A program made the position numbers and the translations under genes. Below, in pieces: positions 27,063 through 36,701 of a stretch of 58,666 nt of DNA (position 1 is the first letter of the stretch; every line of letters starts with the position of its first letter). A model generated the notes under the pieces. That model saw only the letters and a list, made by a program, of their open reading frames with translations. It had not been told where the DNA came from and did no database searches. This stretch comes from Cytophaga aurantiaca DSM 3654. Its GTDB lineage: Bacteria > Bacteroidota > Bacteroidia > Cytophagales > Cytophagaceae. The stretch spans positions 172 to 58,837 of the forward strand of contig NZ_KB903635.1 of NCBI RefSeq assembly GCF_000379725.1. Reading direction: 5' to 3'.

Positions 27063-27353
27063 CTATATAGCTAAAGCCTCTGAAAGAATGCGATCTATGT
27101 GCTCTATCTTATATTGTACGATAGATTCATTATCCGTGGTAATCTGGTCTGCTTTTAGTTTATCCATTACTGCATCAAATACAGTCATAGATAAAAGATC
27201 TTGTTTATCGTCAATTCCAAATTGCTCACGGAAATGTTTGAGCTTTTCATTTATTAATTTACCAGCTGCACGTATCCGTTCTTCCTCAGAAGCATCCACG
27301 CGCATCGGGTATTCGCGATCACTAATCCTGATTTTTATTGATAACTCTCCCAT
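27063..27353 (-). CDS. zapA: Cell division protein ZapA
   Basis: 96 residues. ZapA fold: beta hairpin IKIRISDREYPMRV, then the DASEEERIRAAGKLINEKL helix and a long C-terminal coiled coil. It binds FtsZ filaments and promotes Z-ring bundling in the cytoplasm. Placed between a small coiled-coil gene (21 bp upstream) and rny, a common Bacteroidetes arrangement. Confidence 0.92.
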   Translation of the reverse strand: MGELSIKIRISDREYPMRVDASEEERIRAAGKLINEKLKHFREQFGIDDKQDLLSMTVFDAVMDKLKADQITTDNESIVQYKIEHIDRILSEALAI

Positions 27354-27374
27354 AGTTAGGGGATTAAATCAGTT

Positions 27375-27674
27375 TTATTCTTTGATAAAGGCAATGCATT
27401 TGTCAATCTCCTTGATATACTCATTGATCTTAAGCTTTAGCTCAGTCTTCTTATAAGTATCATCTGTGATTGATGTTACAATTTTACTTATTTTCTCTTG
27501 ATTATGAAAGTTTCTCACCTCTTCTTCTTTCAGAATGATCTGATTTCTCAGCTTTTGGTTCTCTGATTGAAGTTCCTTGTGAGCAATCGCGAGATCTTTA
27601 TGCGCAAGTGCCAATTTTAAAGCTTTCGCTTCTAACTGTTCCAAACGTTTTAAAATCTCAGCCGATCCAGACAT
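27375..27674 (-). CDS. Small coiled-coil protein, possible ZapB-like divisome partner
   Basis: 99 residues, nearly all heptad-forming helix (LKRLEQLEAKALKLALAHKDLA...). No enzymatic motif. The position directly before zapA suggests a ZapA partner; ZapB-like identity is inferred from size, coiled coil and context only. Confidence 0.75.
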   Translation of the reverse strand: MSGSAEILKRLEQLEAKALKLALAHKDLAIAHKELQSENQKLRNQIILKEEEVRNFHNQEKISKIVTSITDDTYKKTELKLKINEYIKEIDKCIAFIKE

Positions 27675-27776
27675 AGCACAAATTATATAAAAACCTGTTA
27701 TAAAACAACTCTAACTCCATTATTAAGTTCTACATGAACTCAAATAGCCAAAATGCTTTTATATCAGGCGTTTTAC

Positions 27777-30188
27777 CTATTTACGAATAATCGTATTTAA
27801 CTCTTTTTCAAAAGTCGCCATCAACTTGCTCATCGTAGCATCAATCACCTGATCTGTAAGTGTTTGTTCCTTATCCAGTAAGGTAAAGCTCAAGGAATAC
27901 GATTTTTTACCGCTTTCAATGTGCTTTCCTTCATACACATCAAATACATTGATATCTGTCAAGATCTTGCGCTCAGTTTTTAAAGCCAGTTCTTTGATCT
28001 GCTCAAATGTAACCGAAGCGTCCAGTACCAATGAAAGGTCGCGGCGTACTTCCGGGAATTTTGAAATTTCAGTGTATTTGGATTTGTTTGAATACAATTC
28101 CAATAACAGATCAGCATCAAAGTTTGCAAACAGAACATCTTGTTTTACATCCGTGGCTTTCAGGAAAGAAGCAGATACATATCCGAATTCTACCAATGCC
28201 TTACCGCCGTTTTTATAAATAACACCTTTGGAGAATAATGGATTTGATTCAATTTCCTGAACTTGCGTAACAGCAATGTTTAACTTTTCAAGAACCTGAA
28301 CAACGATTGTTTTCAGGTCAAAGAAGTCAACGGATTTTGAAACTGCGTTCCAGCTTTCTGCATGCTGATTGCCCGATAGGTATACAGCCAGCTTGTTATA
28401 TTCTTTATATTTATTTCCTCTCTTGTGATATACTTTACCCCATTCAAACAGTTTTAGGTTTTTCTGACGTCTGTTGATGTTGTGGGCAATGGTTTCCAGA
28501 CCTGTAAATGCAAGCGAAGAGCGCATGTAGGCTAGTTCTTCACTCAATTTATTTAGAATTGGAACGGCATCTTCACTGTTCGAAAGCATTTCAATGTACG
28601 AAGCTTTCGTTAACGAATTGGTTAAGATCTCCTGAAAGCCTTTAGCGATCAATGTTTGATCAACTAAGCTGTGTATACGATCAGAATCTTTTGCAGGGAA
28701 TTCAGATAAGAATTCAGAACTTAAATGATCGCTTAATTCAATATTGTCGTAACCGTAAATACGTAGTACTTCTTCTACCAGATCTGCTTCACGCTGCACA
28801 TCTACGCGGAAGGGAGGAATATCCAGTACAAGAAGATCTCCGTTACGGAATGCCAGTTTTATATCCAGTAAACTGATGATCTCAAGAATGCGGTCTGCAG
28901 GAATTTCTTTACCAATCATTTTGCAGATGCGTTGGTGTGTTGTTTCAATGCGGAACGGAGGGAAGGTCTCTGTTTGAGAATCTAAAATGTCTGAAGAGAT
29001 TTCTCCGCCTGCAATTTCAACAATCAATGCTGCTGCCTTGCGAAGCGCTACCTTAGGCATGTTCGGATCGGTACCGCGTTCAAAACGGAAAGATGAATCG
29101 GTCTTTAAGCCATGCTTCATGGAAGAAGTACGCACGGTTTCAGGATTGAAGTATGCACACTCTAAGAAGATATGACGGGTATTGTTTTTTACTCCTGAAT
29201 CCAGACCACCGAATACACCTGCCAGACACATAGGTTCAGAAGAATTGCATACCATCAGATCTGTTTCCAGTAATTTACGCTTCACACCGTCAAGCGTAAC
29301 AAATTCAGTACCTGCAGGAAGGTTTTTAACAACAACGGTATGGCCTTTTATTTCATCCAGGTCATACGCATGCAGCGGCTGACCAAGGCTGTGCATTACA
29401 TAGTTGGTTGCATCTACTACATTGTTGATCGGATTTAATCCAATGGAACGCAAACGTGTTTTAAGCCACTCCGGCGAATCTCCGATCTTTACACCTGAGA
29501 TGCTGAGGCCTGTATAACGTGGACAGCCTTTTGTATTTTCAACTTTTAATGTAATGCCGCTTGCCTTAAAGCCCGGCTGAAAGTTTTTAAGATCTACTTT
29601 TTTCAGTGCACGGTTAAGCAATGCACGCAGGTCACGTGCTACACCTAAGTGTGATGCGGCGTCTGCACGGTTAGGTGTTAAACCGATCTCAAAAATAGAA
29701 TCTACTTCAATATTGAAATACGATTGAGCAGAAGTGCCCGGTTTGATTTCTTTCTCAATCACAATGATGCCATCGTGCGATTTGCCCATGCCCAGTTCAT
29801 CTTCTGCACACAACATGCCTTCAGAAACTTCGCCGCGTATTTTTGATTTTTGTATTTTAAAAGGCTCTCCTTCGGATGGATATATGGTTGCGCCAATCGT
29901 TGCAACAACAACAGTTTGTCCGGCTGCAACATTTGGTGCGCCGCACACAATATTCAAAGGTGTTTCACCGCCAACATCAACAGTTGTTTTTCTTAATCTA
30001 TCTGCATTGGGATGTTGTTCACACGTCAATACTTTTCCAATAACAATGCCGACAAGTCCGCCTTTGATACTTTCGTAGGTCTCTACTTTCTCAACTTCTA
30101 ATCCGGAATGGGTTAATAAACGAGCAATCTCTTCAGGAGATTCTGTTAAATCTATATAGTCTTTTAGCCAATTATAAGAAATGCGCAT
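27777..30188 (-). CDS. pheT: Phenylalanine--tRNA ligase beta subunit
   Basis: 803 residues, full length. Domains in order: tRNA-binding EMAP-II-like OB fold (~40-150, HPNADRLRKT), B3/B4 (~215-385, editing region), B5 (~405-475), the inactive catalytic-like core (~490-680), and the FDX-ACB anticodon-binding domain (~705-803, YTEISKFPEVRRDLSLVLD). Partner of PheS in the alpha2-beta2 enzyme; pheS is not in this window. Start ATG 30188, upstream of the coiled-coil gene and zapA in the same direction. Confidence 0.97.
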   Translation of the reverse strand: MRISYNWLKDYIDLTESPEEIARLLTHSGLEVEKVETYESIKGGLVGIVIGKVLTCEQHPNADRLRKTTVDVGGETPLNIVCGAPNVAAGQTVVVATIGATIYPSEGEPFKIQKSKIRGEVSEGMLCAEDELGMGKSHDGIIVIEKEIKPGTSAQSYFNIEVDSIFEIGLTPNRADAASHLGVARDLRALLNRALKKVDLKNFQPGFKASGITLKVENTKGCPRYTGLSISGVKIGDSPEWLKTRLRSIGLNPINNVVDATNYVMHSLGQPLHAYDLDEIKGHTVVVKNLPAGTEFVTLDGVKRKLLETDLMVCNSSEPMCLAGVFGGLDSGVKNNTRHIFLECAYFNPETVRTSSMKHGLKTDSSFRFERGTDPNMPKVALRKAAALIVEIAGGEISSDILDSQTETFPPFRIETTHQRICKMIGKEIPADRILEIISLLDIKLAFRNGDLLVLDIPPFRVDVQREADLVEEVLRIYGYDNIELSDHLSSEFLSEFPAKDSDRIHSLVDQTLIAKGFQEILTNSLTKASYIEMLSNSEDAVPILNKLSEELAYMRSSLAFTGLETIAHNINRRQKNLKLFEWGKVYHKRGNKYKEYNKLAVYLSGNQHAESWNAVSKSVDFFDLKTIVVQVLEKLNIAVTQVQEIESNPLFSKGVIYKNGGKALVEFGYVSASFLKATDVKQDVLFANFDADLLLELYSNKSKYTEISKFPEVRRDLSLVLDASVTFEQIKELALKTERKILTDINVFDVYEGKHIESGKKSYSLSFTLLDKEQTLTDQVIDATMSKLMATFEKELNTIIRK

Positions 30189-30462
30189 GTATTTATTCTA
30201 TGTTATAACGTACAAAAATACGGAATAAAGTGAGATTTTGGCATATATTTCAATATAGAATTGAATAATGCAGGGCTGGTTGATTTGTAAAAAGAGCTTT
30301 TCCGATTGAGCAGATAGGGGTGACTAATATCATTTTTCAGGAAAGTATTTCGTAAACGTCTGAATAATTTGGTTAGGTGTTGATTTTAAAGGATATCTAA
30401 AAAACTTTACTGTTAAATTTGAATTAAATTGTAGCTTTAAATCCGCAAGTGAAATTAAACAT
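30189..30462 (+). promoter_or_regulatory. Divergent intergenic region with a possible -7 element
   Basis: No gene. For the plus-strand kinase a TAAATTTG (30414-30421) matches the Bacteroidetes -7 consensus TAnnTTTG about 40 bp before the ATG, but there is no good TTTG at -33. Tentative. Confidence 0.35.
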
Positions 30463-31557
30463 ATGCCTGAAAAAAAAGCTGCTAAATTTGATGATCTGGA
30501 ACCCAGGTACCAGGCAATTGTAACAAATGCTGTAGACGGCATTATTACGATCAACGAAAGTGGTACAATGGAATCAGTAAATCCGGCGGCATTGGAAATT
30601 TTCGGATATGAGCAGGATGAAATGCTCGGGGCAAATATTAAAATGCTGCTTCCGGAAAGGGAGCAGGATGAAGATAAAGGCGCAACCAATTGTTATGTGA
30701 TCGGGCAGCACAGTATTGGCAGAGGACGAGAGGTAATCGGCAAACGTAAAAATGGGACAATCTTCCCCTTTTTATTAAGCATGAGTGAAGTTCTTCTTGC
30801 TAACAAAAAAACATTCATCGGGATTGTTCATGATATTTCAGAATTAAAAGAAGTAAAAGAAGAATTGGTAAAAGAGAAGGAATTAAGTGAATTGAAGTCA
30901 CGGTTTGTAACAATGGCTTCGCATGAATTTCGTACGCCTCTCAGTGCTATCTTATCTTCTATATCACTCATTGCACGGTATAATGAAAATGACGATACCG
31001 ATAAGCGTTTAAAACATGTAGGCCGTATCAAATCTTCTGTTGATAATTTAACTACCATATTAAATGGTTTTTTATCATTAAGTAAACTCGAAGAAGGAGT
31101 AACGGTTGTAGATGCCGTTGCGTTTGATATAAGAGACCTGACAGAAGAAGTTAGTGACGAATTGAATGGGATTTTAAAGAATAGACAGCAGATTGTTTCT
31201 AAGCATACAAGCGATACACAAACCGTATACTTAGATAAAAGTTTGCTTCGCAATATTATGCTAAATTTAGTTTCTAATGCGATCAAATATTCGAAAGAAG
31301 GTAAAAAGATACAGATTACAACTACGATTGAAAACAATCAATTAACATTGATCATTCAGGACGAAGGCATTGGTATACCTGCTTACGAACAGAAGTATAT
31401 ATTCAGTCGGTTCTTCCGGGCTCAGAATGCAACAAGCATATCGGGTACCGGACTGGGTTTGAACATTGTTAAAAAATATTTAGACTTGATGAATGGTACA
31501 ATTACATTCACAAGTAATCATGAGGGAACAACCTTCACTGTACAAATACCATTATAA
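30463..31557 (+). CDS. PAS-domain sensor histidine kinase (FixL-like build)
   Basis: 364 residues. PAS domain ~15-130 (YQAIVTNAVDGIITINESG, then NPAALEIFGYEQDEMLG and a FixL-like LLP stretch), short coiled coil, HisKA with phospho-acceptor His154 in ASHEFRTP, and HATPase_c with NLVSNAIKYS, DEGIGI and GTGLGL. No membrane segment. PAS resembles FixL-type heme PAS but I cannot place a heme His with confidence. The response regulator gene follows 11 bp later, so the two form a two-component system. Confidence 0.92.
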   Translation: MPEKKAAKFDDLEPRYQAIVTNAVDGIITINESGTMESVNPAALEIFGYEQDEMLGANIKMLLPEREQDEDKGATNCYVIGQHSIGRGREVIGKRKNGTIFPFLLSMSEVLLANKKTFIGIVHDISELKEVKEELVKEKELSELKSRFVTMASHEFRTPLSAILSSISLIARYNENDDTDKRLKHVGRIKSSVDNLTTILNGFLSLSKLEEGVTVVDAVAFDIRDLTEEVSDELNGILKNRQQIVSKHTSDTQTVYLDKSLLRNIMLNLVSNAIKYSKEGKKIQITTTIENNQLTLIIQDEGIGIPAYEQKYIFSRFFRAQNATSISGTGLGLNIVKKYLDLMNGTITFTSNHEGTTFTVQIPL

Positions 31558-31568
31558 TTACTAAATGC

Positions 31569-32633
31569 ATGAAATTAATATTAGTTATTGAAGATAATTT
31601 TGACGTAAGAGAAAATATAGTAGAGATATTAGAGCTTGCTAAATACACGGTGATCACTGCAGACGACGGACGAAGAGGGGTTGAAATGGCACAACAGGAA
31701 AAGCCGGATCTCATAATTTGTGATATCATGATGCCGGAACTGGATGGTTACGGTGTGCTGCATATATTGTCAAAATCTCCGAAAACTTCCGCTATACCAT
31801 TTGTTTTTTTAACAGCGAAGACTGAACGGAATGATATCAGAAAGGGTATGAATCTGGGCGCGGATGATTATTTAACAAAACCTTTTGATGATGTGGATCT
31901 GCTGGATGCTGTTACCATACGATTGCGCAGACATGAGTTGATTAAGAAAAATTCGTTAAGCGATCTCAATACAATTAATAAATTAATGTTGGAAGCGAAG
32001 GATAAGGAAGGCCTGGAAACATTGATCTCAAATCAACGCAAAGTTAGTGCATTCAAAAAGAAACAGCAGTTGTATGCAGAAGGAAAACCTGCAAGTGCAT
32101 TATTTTTTATTGTGAGGGGAAGGGTAAAGACCTTTAAAACAAATGATGAAGGTCGCGAATTTATTACCGGATTGTATGGTGCCGGTGAATTTTTGGGATA
32201 TCAGAACATACTTGAAGGTGCGATATATACAGAGTCGGCTATGGCACTGGATGAAACAGAGATCTATATTATTCCTGCCGAAGAATTTTTTGCAGTATTG
32301 TCGAGTAGCAAAGAAATTTCAAATGCATTTATTAAAATGCTCTCTGATAATTTAATTGAAAAAGAAGAGCGCTTATTGCAGCTGGCATTTAACTCAGTTC
32401 GTAAACGTGTGGCTGAGTCATTGCTCATGTTGTATTCGAATTTTCATAAAGAAGACAAAACAGATGAATTTACAATTGCATTATACAGGGAAGATCTGGC
32501 AGCATTAGCAGGTGCTTCAAAAGAAACAGTGATTCGTACCTTGTCAGATTTTAAAGATGAAGGATTGGTACAGATTGCAGGAAGTAAAATAACAATTGTG
32601 AGTATTGAAAAGCTGCAGCGGATGAAAAATTAA
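31569..32633 (+). CDS. REC-CRP fusion: response regulator with cNMP-binding and HTH domains
   Basis: 354 residues. Receiver domain ~1-120 with acceptor Asp52 (CDIMMPE), Thr and KPFDD at the usual places. A cNMP-binding beta-roll follows at ~150-265 (GKPASALFFIVRGRVKTF, GAGEFLGYQ), then a CRP-type winged HTH at ~280-354 (LYREDLAALAGASKETVIRTLSDFKDEGLV). The fusion would let the upstream PAS kinase control a Crp/Fnr-type DNA-binding module. Ligand for the beta-roll unknown. Confidence 0.93.
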   Translation: MKLILVIEDNFDVRENIVEILELAKYTVITADDGRRGVEMAQQEKPDLIICDIMMPELDGYGVLHILSKSPKTSAIPFVFLTAKTERNDIRKGMNLGADDYLTKPFDDVDLLDAVTIRLRRHELIKKNSLSDLNTINKLMLEAKDKEGLETLISNQRKVSAFKKKQQLYAEGKPASALFFIVRGRVKTFKTNDEGREFITGLYGAGEFLGYQNILEGAIYTESAMALDETEIYIIPAEEFFAVLSSSKEISNAFIKMLSDNLIEKEERLLQLAFNSVRKRVAESLLMLYSNFHKEDKTDEFTIALYREDLAALAGASKETVIRTLSDFKDEGLVQIAGSKITIVSIEKLQRMKN

Positions 32634-32835
32634 TTGAGAATTTCTAATCCGCTGCAGTTTTGAATGCACATACCGATCGTGAAAATAGATCGATCGAAGG
32701 ATCTAATTCTTAGGAAATAATTATTTTTTTTAATTAATTGCATTGCAATATAAATAATTGAACTTCGATATTGAAACATCATTTTATTGTACGGGTTTTC
32801 TATATTTTATCAATAGCTATAACTTTTTAATTTTT

Positions 32836-33099
32836 ATGAAAATATATGTGAATGATACCGGCGAATCAACTATTACACATTACGAAATAGGAGAGGAATA
32901 TATTCGCATCAAGTCCAAAAATGAGCTTGTAGAATATAATGTTGCCTGCAACCCCAAGGGGATGATTGAAGAAATGAAAGTGCTGGCAAGAAAGGGGAAG
33001 GGGTTGTCTCGATATGTTCAAAGACAGAAAGCAAAGAAGGAAATAATTGAGAGATATGGGATATATGAAAGATTTAAAAAAATCTTCTCATTCGTATAA
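32836..33099 (+). CDS. Small hypothetical protein
   Basis: About 87 residues from ATG 32836; an upstream in-frame TTG at 32758 would add 26 unlikely residues. Beta-rich first half (ITHYEIGEEYIRIKSKNELVEYNV) and basic helical C-terminus. It slightly resembles KTSC-type small domains, not convincingly. Cytoplasmic. Confidence 0.55.
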   Translation: MKIYVNDTGESTITHYEIGEEYIRIKSKNELVEYNVACNPKGMIEEMKVLARKGKGLSRYVQRQKAKKEIIERYGIYERFKKIFSFV

Positions 33100-33239
33100 A
33101 AAGATACATTTCGCTTTAGAAAAAACAACTACGGATCTGTATATTGTCTGCGTAGCAAATTATTTTTTGAAAAATATTCATATTGCTTGTAACATTTTAT
33201 AGGGGATGTCTGTCTCACCGATATAAAACCTATAAAACT

Positions 33240-34223
33240 ATGAAAAGACTTATTTTTGTTCTGTGTCTTCTTGCTTGTTTAAGCGCATGTAAAAAGGAGC
33301 ATGTTGAGCCAATACATAATAGCTCAGGCACTAAATTATCCAAGGAGGATAAACTGCCCAAAAAGGTTATAACGTTTGGTATTGATGGTTGGTATCGTCC
33401 AACTAATATTCAACTTTTTACATATAATGCTCAAGGTTTAGTCACTAAAATGTGTATGTATGATTCAATAAGAACAGATCACCAGGATTCTATTGTGTAT
33501 ACATACAATTCAAGCAATCAGTTATCAAGTAAAATCTATTATATTGATGATAATGTGAATCCTCAATATTCCGGTTATATCAGACCACAAATATATACAT
33601 ACAATAATCTGGGGAAACTTGCAACATTTCAGGATTATGATACAATGTATGTATATAATTACACGGCTACAGGAACGGTTGATTATATAATCAGGACAAA
33701 TATCGCACATACATTTCAGGATAGTATTCAAATGAATTCCAGTTCTGCATCTATATTTACAGGTAAAGGAGAAGGAACACTCGGTTCATCTCATGATTAC
33801 GGTGGCAACTTAATCGAATTTTTTAATAACACGGAGAATGGAGTTTATCCATTTAAGGGAATATTTGTTGATCCGGGTATGGAGACTAGTACGTCGGTTT
33901 GGAATTCGGGTACTGTGAATGGCATTAATAAAGAAATAAAATTTCAAGATGAAGTAGCTTCTACTATTATACCGATCGGACAAGCAGGATATGTGAACAT
34001 GTATCCAAGAACTACCCCCTATAAGTATGCAACGCATGCAGAATATCTTGTAGGCCCTCTCTTTAATTATCGATATTTCGATGCTTCCTATACCTTCGAT
34101 ACATATGGTCGTTTGACTAGTATTGAAGCGGAAGTCACAGGCATGCCGGTATATTACGGTGAACCATTGAGCCAGTTTATAATTATAGGTCATGAGTATT
34201 ATACAAAAACAATCTATTATTAA
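33240..34223 (+). CDS. YD-repeat-like lipoprotein
   Basis: About 327 residues from ATG 33240. Lipoprotein signal with Cys in CLSAC. The mature part has YD/RHS-like short repeats (YNAQGLVTKMCMYD, YNSSNQLSSKIYY, YNNLGKLATFQDYD, FDTYGRLTSIEAE), a type frequent in Bacteroidetes surface lipoproteins. Role unknown. Confidence 0.7.
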   Translation: MKRLIFVLCLLACLSACKKEHVEPIHNSSGTKLSKEDKLPKKVITFGIDGWYRPTNIQLFTYNAQGLVTKMCMYDSIRTDHQDSIVYTYNSSNQLSSKIYYIDDNVNPQYSGYIRPQIYTYNNLGKLATFQDYDTMYVYNYTATGTVDYIIRTNIAHTFQDSIQMNSSSASIFTGKGEGTLGSSHDYGGNLIEFFNNTENGVYPFKGIFVDPGMETSTSVWNSGTVNGINKEIKFQDEVASTIIPIGQAGYVNMYPRTTPYKYATHAEYLVGPLFNYRYFDASYTFDTYGRLTSIEAEVTGMPVYYGEPLSQFIIIGHEYYTKTIYY

Positions 34224-34344
34224 TTGGATTGAGATCGGTAAAAGACATACATGTGGTACTTTACTTTGATTATGTAAAGTGAAGAATCACATGATTTAAA
34301 TGGTTCCGAAAATTTGAGATAGCAAGCAATCAGAATATAGCTAC

Positions 34345-34824
34345 ATGTTGCATAAACGTTACAATCAGTCGGTGGAGGAGTACAACAATCGGGTTTGCCG
34401 GTTTGTTGATAAACTCGTGCGCGATACCGTTGTTGCGAAAGACATCACGCAGGAAACCTATCTGCGTTTATGGGAAAAAAGAGCGAGTGTTAATTTCGAT
34501 AAAGTTCGTGCGTGGTTATTTACTACAGCATACCGGCTGAGTATGGATCATCTGAATAAACAGAAACGATTTGACAACTTCGATCAATTGCCCGAACGAT
34601 GGATCGAGCAGGAAAATACAGACTTGAAAAAAATAGTCAATGATTCATTGGCATTATTAACGGATCAGCAGCGATCCATTGTGTTGCTGAAAGATTATGA
34701 AGGATACAGTTATCAGGAAATAGGAGAGATACTGACTCTCTCGGACTCACAGGTGAAAGTGTATTTATTCAGAGCGCGTCAGATAATTAAAAGTTACATC
34801 GGAGATTTACGTTTGGTTTTATAA
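34345..34824 (+). CDS. ECF-type sigma factor
   Basis: 159 residues. Region 2 ~10-75 (AKDITQETYLRLWEKRAS...VRAWLFTTAYRLSMDHLNKQ) and region 4 ~100-155 (LTDQQRSIVLLKDYEGYSYQEIGEILTLSDSQVKVYLFRAR). First gene of a three-gene unit with a probable anti-sigma protein and a PorP/SprF-family protein. Paralogous to, but clearly different from, the sigma gene at 4151. Confidence 0.92.
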   Translation: MLHKRYNQSVEEYNNRVCRFVDKLVRDTVVAKDITQETYLRLWEKRASVNFDKVRAWLFTTAYRLSMDHLNKQKRFDNFDQLPERWIEQENTDLKKIVNDSLALLTDQQRSIVLLKDYEGYSYQEIGEILTLSDSQVKVYLFRARQIIKSYIGDLRLVL

Positions 34825-34834
34825 GGCTACAGTT

Positions 34835-35539
34835 GTGAAAATAAATATTGAACATATAGAAGAACGCATGTTCGACTATTACGAAGGTAATTTGTCAGAG
34901 CAGGAAAAAACGGATCTGTTGAATCTGATTCATCAACATCCCGAGTATGAGGTTGAGTTTACCCGTTGGGCTCAATCCTATGCGCATGTGGATCATTCAG
35001 AGCCTGATTATGGTTTAACTACACAGTTACTGAAGAAACCCGTTCTTTCTCCTTATTTAAATAAATATACAATTATCGTGTCGTTCATATTGCTGATAAC
35101 AGGAACACTTGCTTACGTTTATACAGATGAAACGAAACAGGTGCAGGAGCAATCTATTCAAACGAATGAAACGATACAATCACAAAACACTGCTGTCGGG
35201 AAAGAACAATCCAATACAGTTATTTCAACAATAAAACCAGCAAAGATAAATCCTGTTAAAGCAAATGATGTTTCATCCGGCATTTTATTGCCTGATGCAA
35301 TGATAAATCAACAAGTGCAGTCATCCGCATCTATAGCAGATACTACATCGTTGCAAACGATTAAAACAAATGAAACGATTGGTACGGTAAATGAAAAACA
35401 ACAGGTTGATACGCTTGCTTCAAAGAGTACAGTTTCCAAGCCGAACACTGCAGCACAGGAAAAGAAAAAAGTGAAACATAAAACAAAAGTAACTCTTAAA
35501 CCATCATCCGATTTTATACCAACGAATCCAAATTTTTAA
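34835..35539 (+). CDS. Single-pass membrane protein, probable anti-sigma factor
   Basis: 234 residues, GTG start at 34835, 10 bp after the sigma gene. N-terminal ~65 residues are cytoplasmic and helical (ERMFDYYEGNLSEQEKTDLLNLI, the usual anti-sigma start in Bacteroidetes), one membrane helix ~75-95, then a periplasmic tail rich in Gln, Thr and Lys of low complexity. No zinc-finger HxxxCxxC. Role inferred from location and shape. Confidence 0.75.
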   Translation: MKINIEHIEERMFDYYEGNLSEQEKTDLLNLIHQHPEYEVEFTRWAQSYAHVDHSEPDYGLTTQLLKKPVLSPYLNKYTIIVSFILLITGTLAYVYTDETKQVQEQSIQTNETIQSQNTAVGKEQSNTVISTIKPAKINPVKANDVSSGILLPDAMINQQVQSSASIADTTSLQTIKTNETIGTVNEKQQVDTLASKSTVSKPNTAAQEKKKVKHKTKVTLKPSSDFIPTNPNF

Positions 35540-35545
35540 GGGACT

Positions 35546-36697
35546 ATGTGTAGGAGGTTCTTTTTATGTATTGGTTTATTTATTTCTTTGATTTATTTGT
35601 CAGAGGCGCAGACTCCTTTTGCTCAGGTTAATCAATTGCCCTTACAATTGAATCCATCCATGGCCGGTTCAAAAGAAAACAAGCGTGTAAGTTTTGGAAT
35701 GAATGCATTGAACCAGGATCTATCAAAATATTCCAATCTAGCTGTTGGGTATGACCAGATGTCACGTAGATTAAGTTCAGGCATTGGGGCATATTTTCTA
35801 TATCGGAATTTGAAGGATAATATGATGACAAGTGAGACACAAACGTATTTGCCGGATCAACTCTCTCAAAAGAAATATTTTAATGATCAGAAACAATATC
35901 TGGCTGGTTTTTGTATCGCGCCTAAATACACTATTAAATCTGCAAAGAGCCACTATAAACCGAAGTATACTTTTTCACCTTCTCTTTTTTTAGAAGTAGG
36001 TAAAACAACGAATTCAAGTATTCTGAATTTTAACGCAAAGAATTGTGGTGAAATAATATATTCTTCCGATCATCCGGATGGCATACAACTAAAGGATTCA
36101 ATTATTTCAGATTATGTTCAATATAATTTCTCCAATAACATCATTCGTTCGGGTATTGGATTACAATTGAATTCCGGAAAGTTACTTTTACTATCGAAAA
36201 TTTCATTTGAAAGAAGTGCTTACAATGAACACACAATAATAAGTACGTATTCGTACAACACAAAGACAGAGCAACAGTCTGAATCTGTTTCAGATGCGGT
36301 ATTGTATTCGATAGAACCAAACATAAATTTTAGTTATTCATTCAGCAGAAGTGAACATGCTGCTTTTGTTTTTACTCCGATCGTAGGAGTGGGAATGAAA
36401 CATTATTTCAATCTCAGTAAATCAACAGGCGATCAAAGCGGTGATGCATACCGGTTTCTTTTGAATAATTCTTCTGTTACACAATTATCGTATGTGCACA
36501 TCTCTGCTAATGCACGATACGATAAAATGCTTTTTGGATTCGCTTATACGGAATATTTCAGCAGCACGTTTGAAGGCCTTACCCTGGGCTTTCAGAATGA
36601 TTGGGTGAAAGTTATGGGTACTATGGGAAAAGGTATTATTGGAAAGGATCGTAATTATAAACTTTTCGAACTTACTACCGATATTTTAATTAGATAA
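35546..36697 (+). CDS. PorP/SprF-family type IX secretion membrane protein
   Basis: 383 residues. Signal peptide 1-21, then the family signature QLPLQLNPSMAGSKENKRVSFG, many alternating beta strands with aromatic ends (YNLFF-like), as in PorP/SprF outer-membrane barrels linked to T9SS and to gliding adhesin delivery. Third gene of the sigma / anti-sigma-like unit, separated by 6 bp. Which cargo it serves is unknown; many paralogues exist per genome in this group. Confidence 0.82.
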   Translation: MCRRFFLCIGLFISLIYLSEAQTPFAQVNQLPLQLNPSMAGSKENKRVSFGMNALNQDLSKYSNLAVGYDQMSRRLSSGIGAYFLYRNLKDNMMTSETQTYLPDQLSQKKYFNDQKQYLAGFCIAPKYTIKSAKSHYKPKYTFSPSLFLEVGKTTNSSILNFNAKNCGEIIYSSDHPDGIQLKDSIISDYVQYNFSNNIIRSGIGLQLNSGKLLLLSKISFERSAYNEHTIISTYSYNTKTEQQSESVSDAVLYSIEPNINFSYSFSRSEHAAFVFTPIVGVGMKHYFNLSKSTGDQSGDAYRFLLNNSSVTQLSYVHISANARYDKMLFGFAYTEYFSSTFEGLTLGFQNDWVKVMGTMGKGIIGKDRNYKLFELTTDILIR

Positions 36698-36701
36698 TTA
36701 G

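Noticed and set aside
34258-34280. actttac...gtaaagt hairpin upstream of the second sigma gene
   Set aside because: Seven-bp AT-rich stem; too weak to call a terminator or operator.
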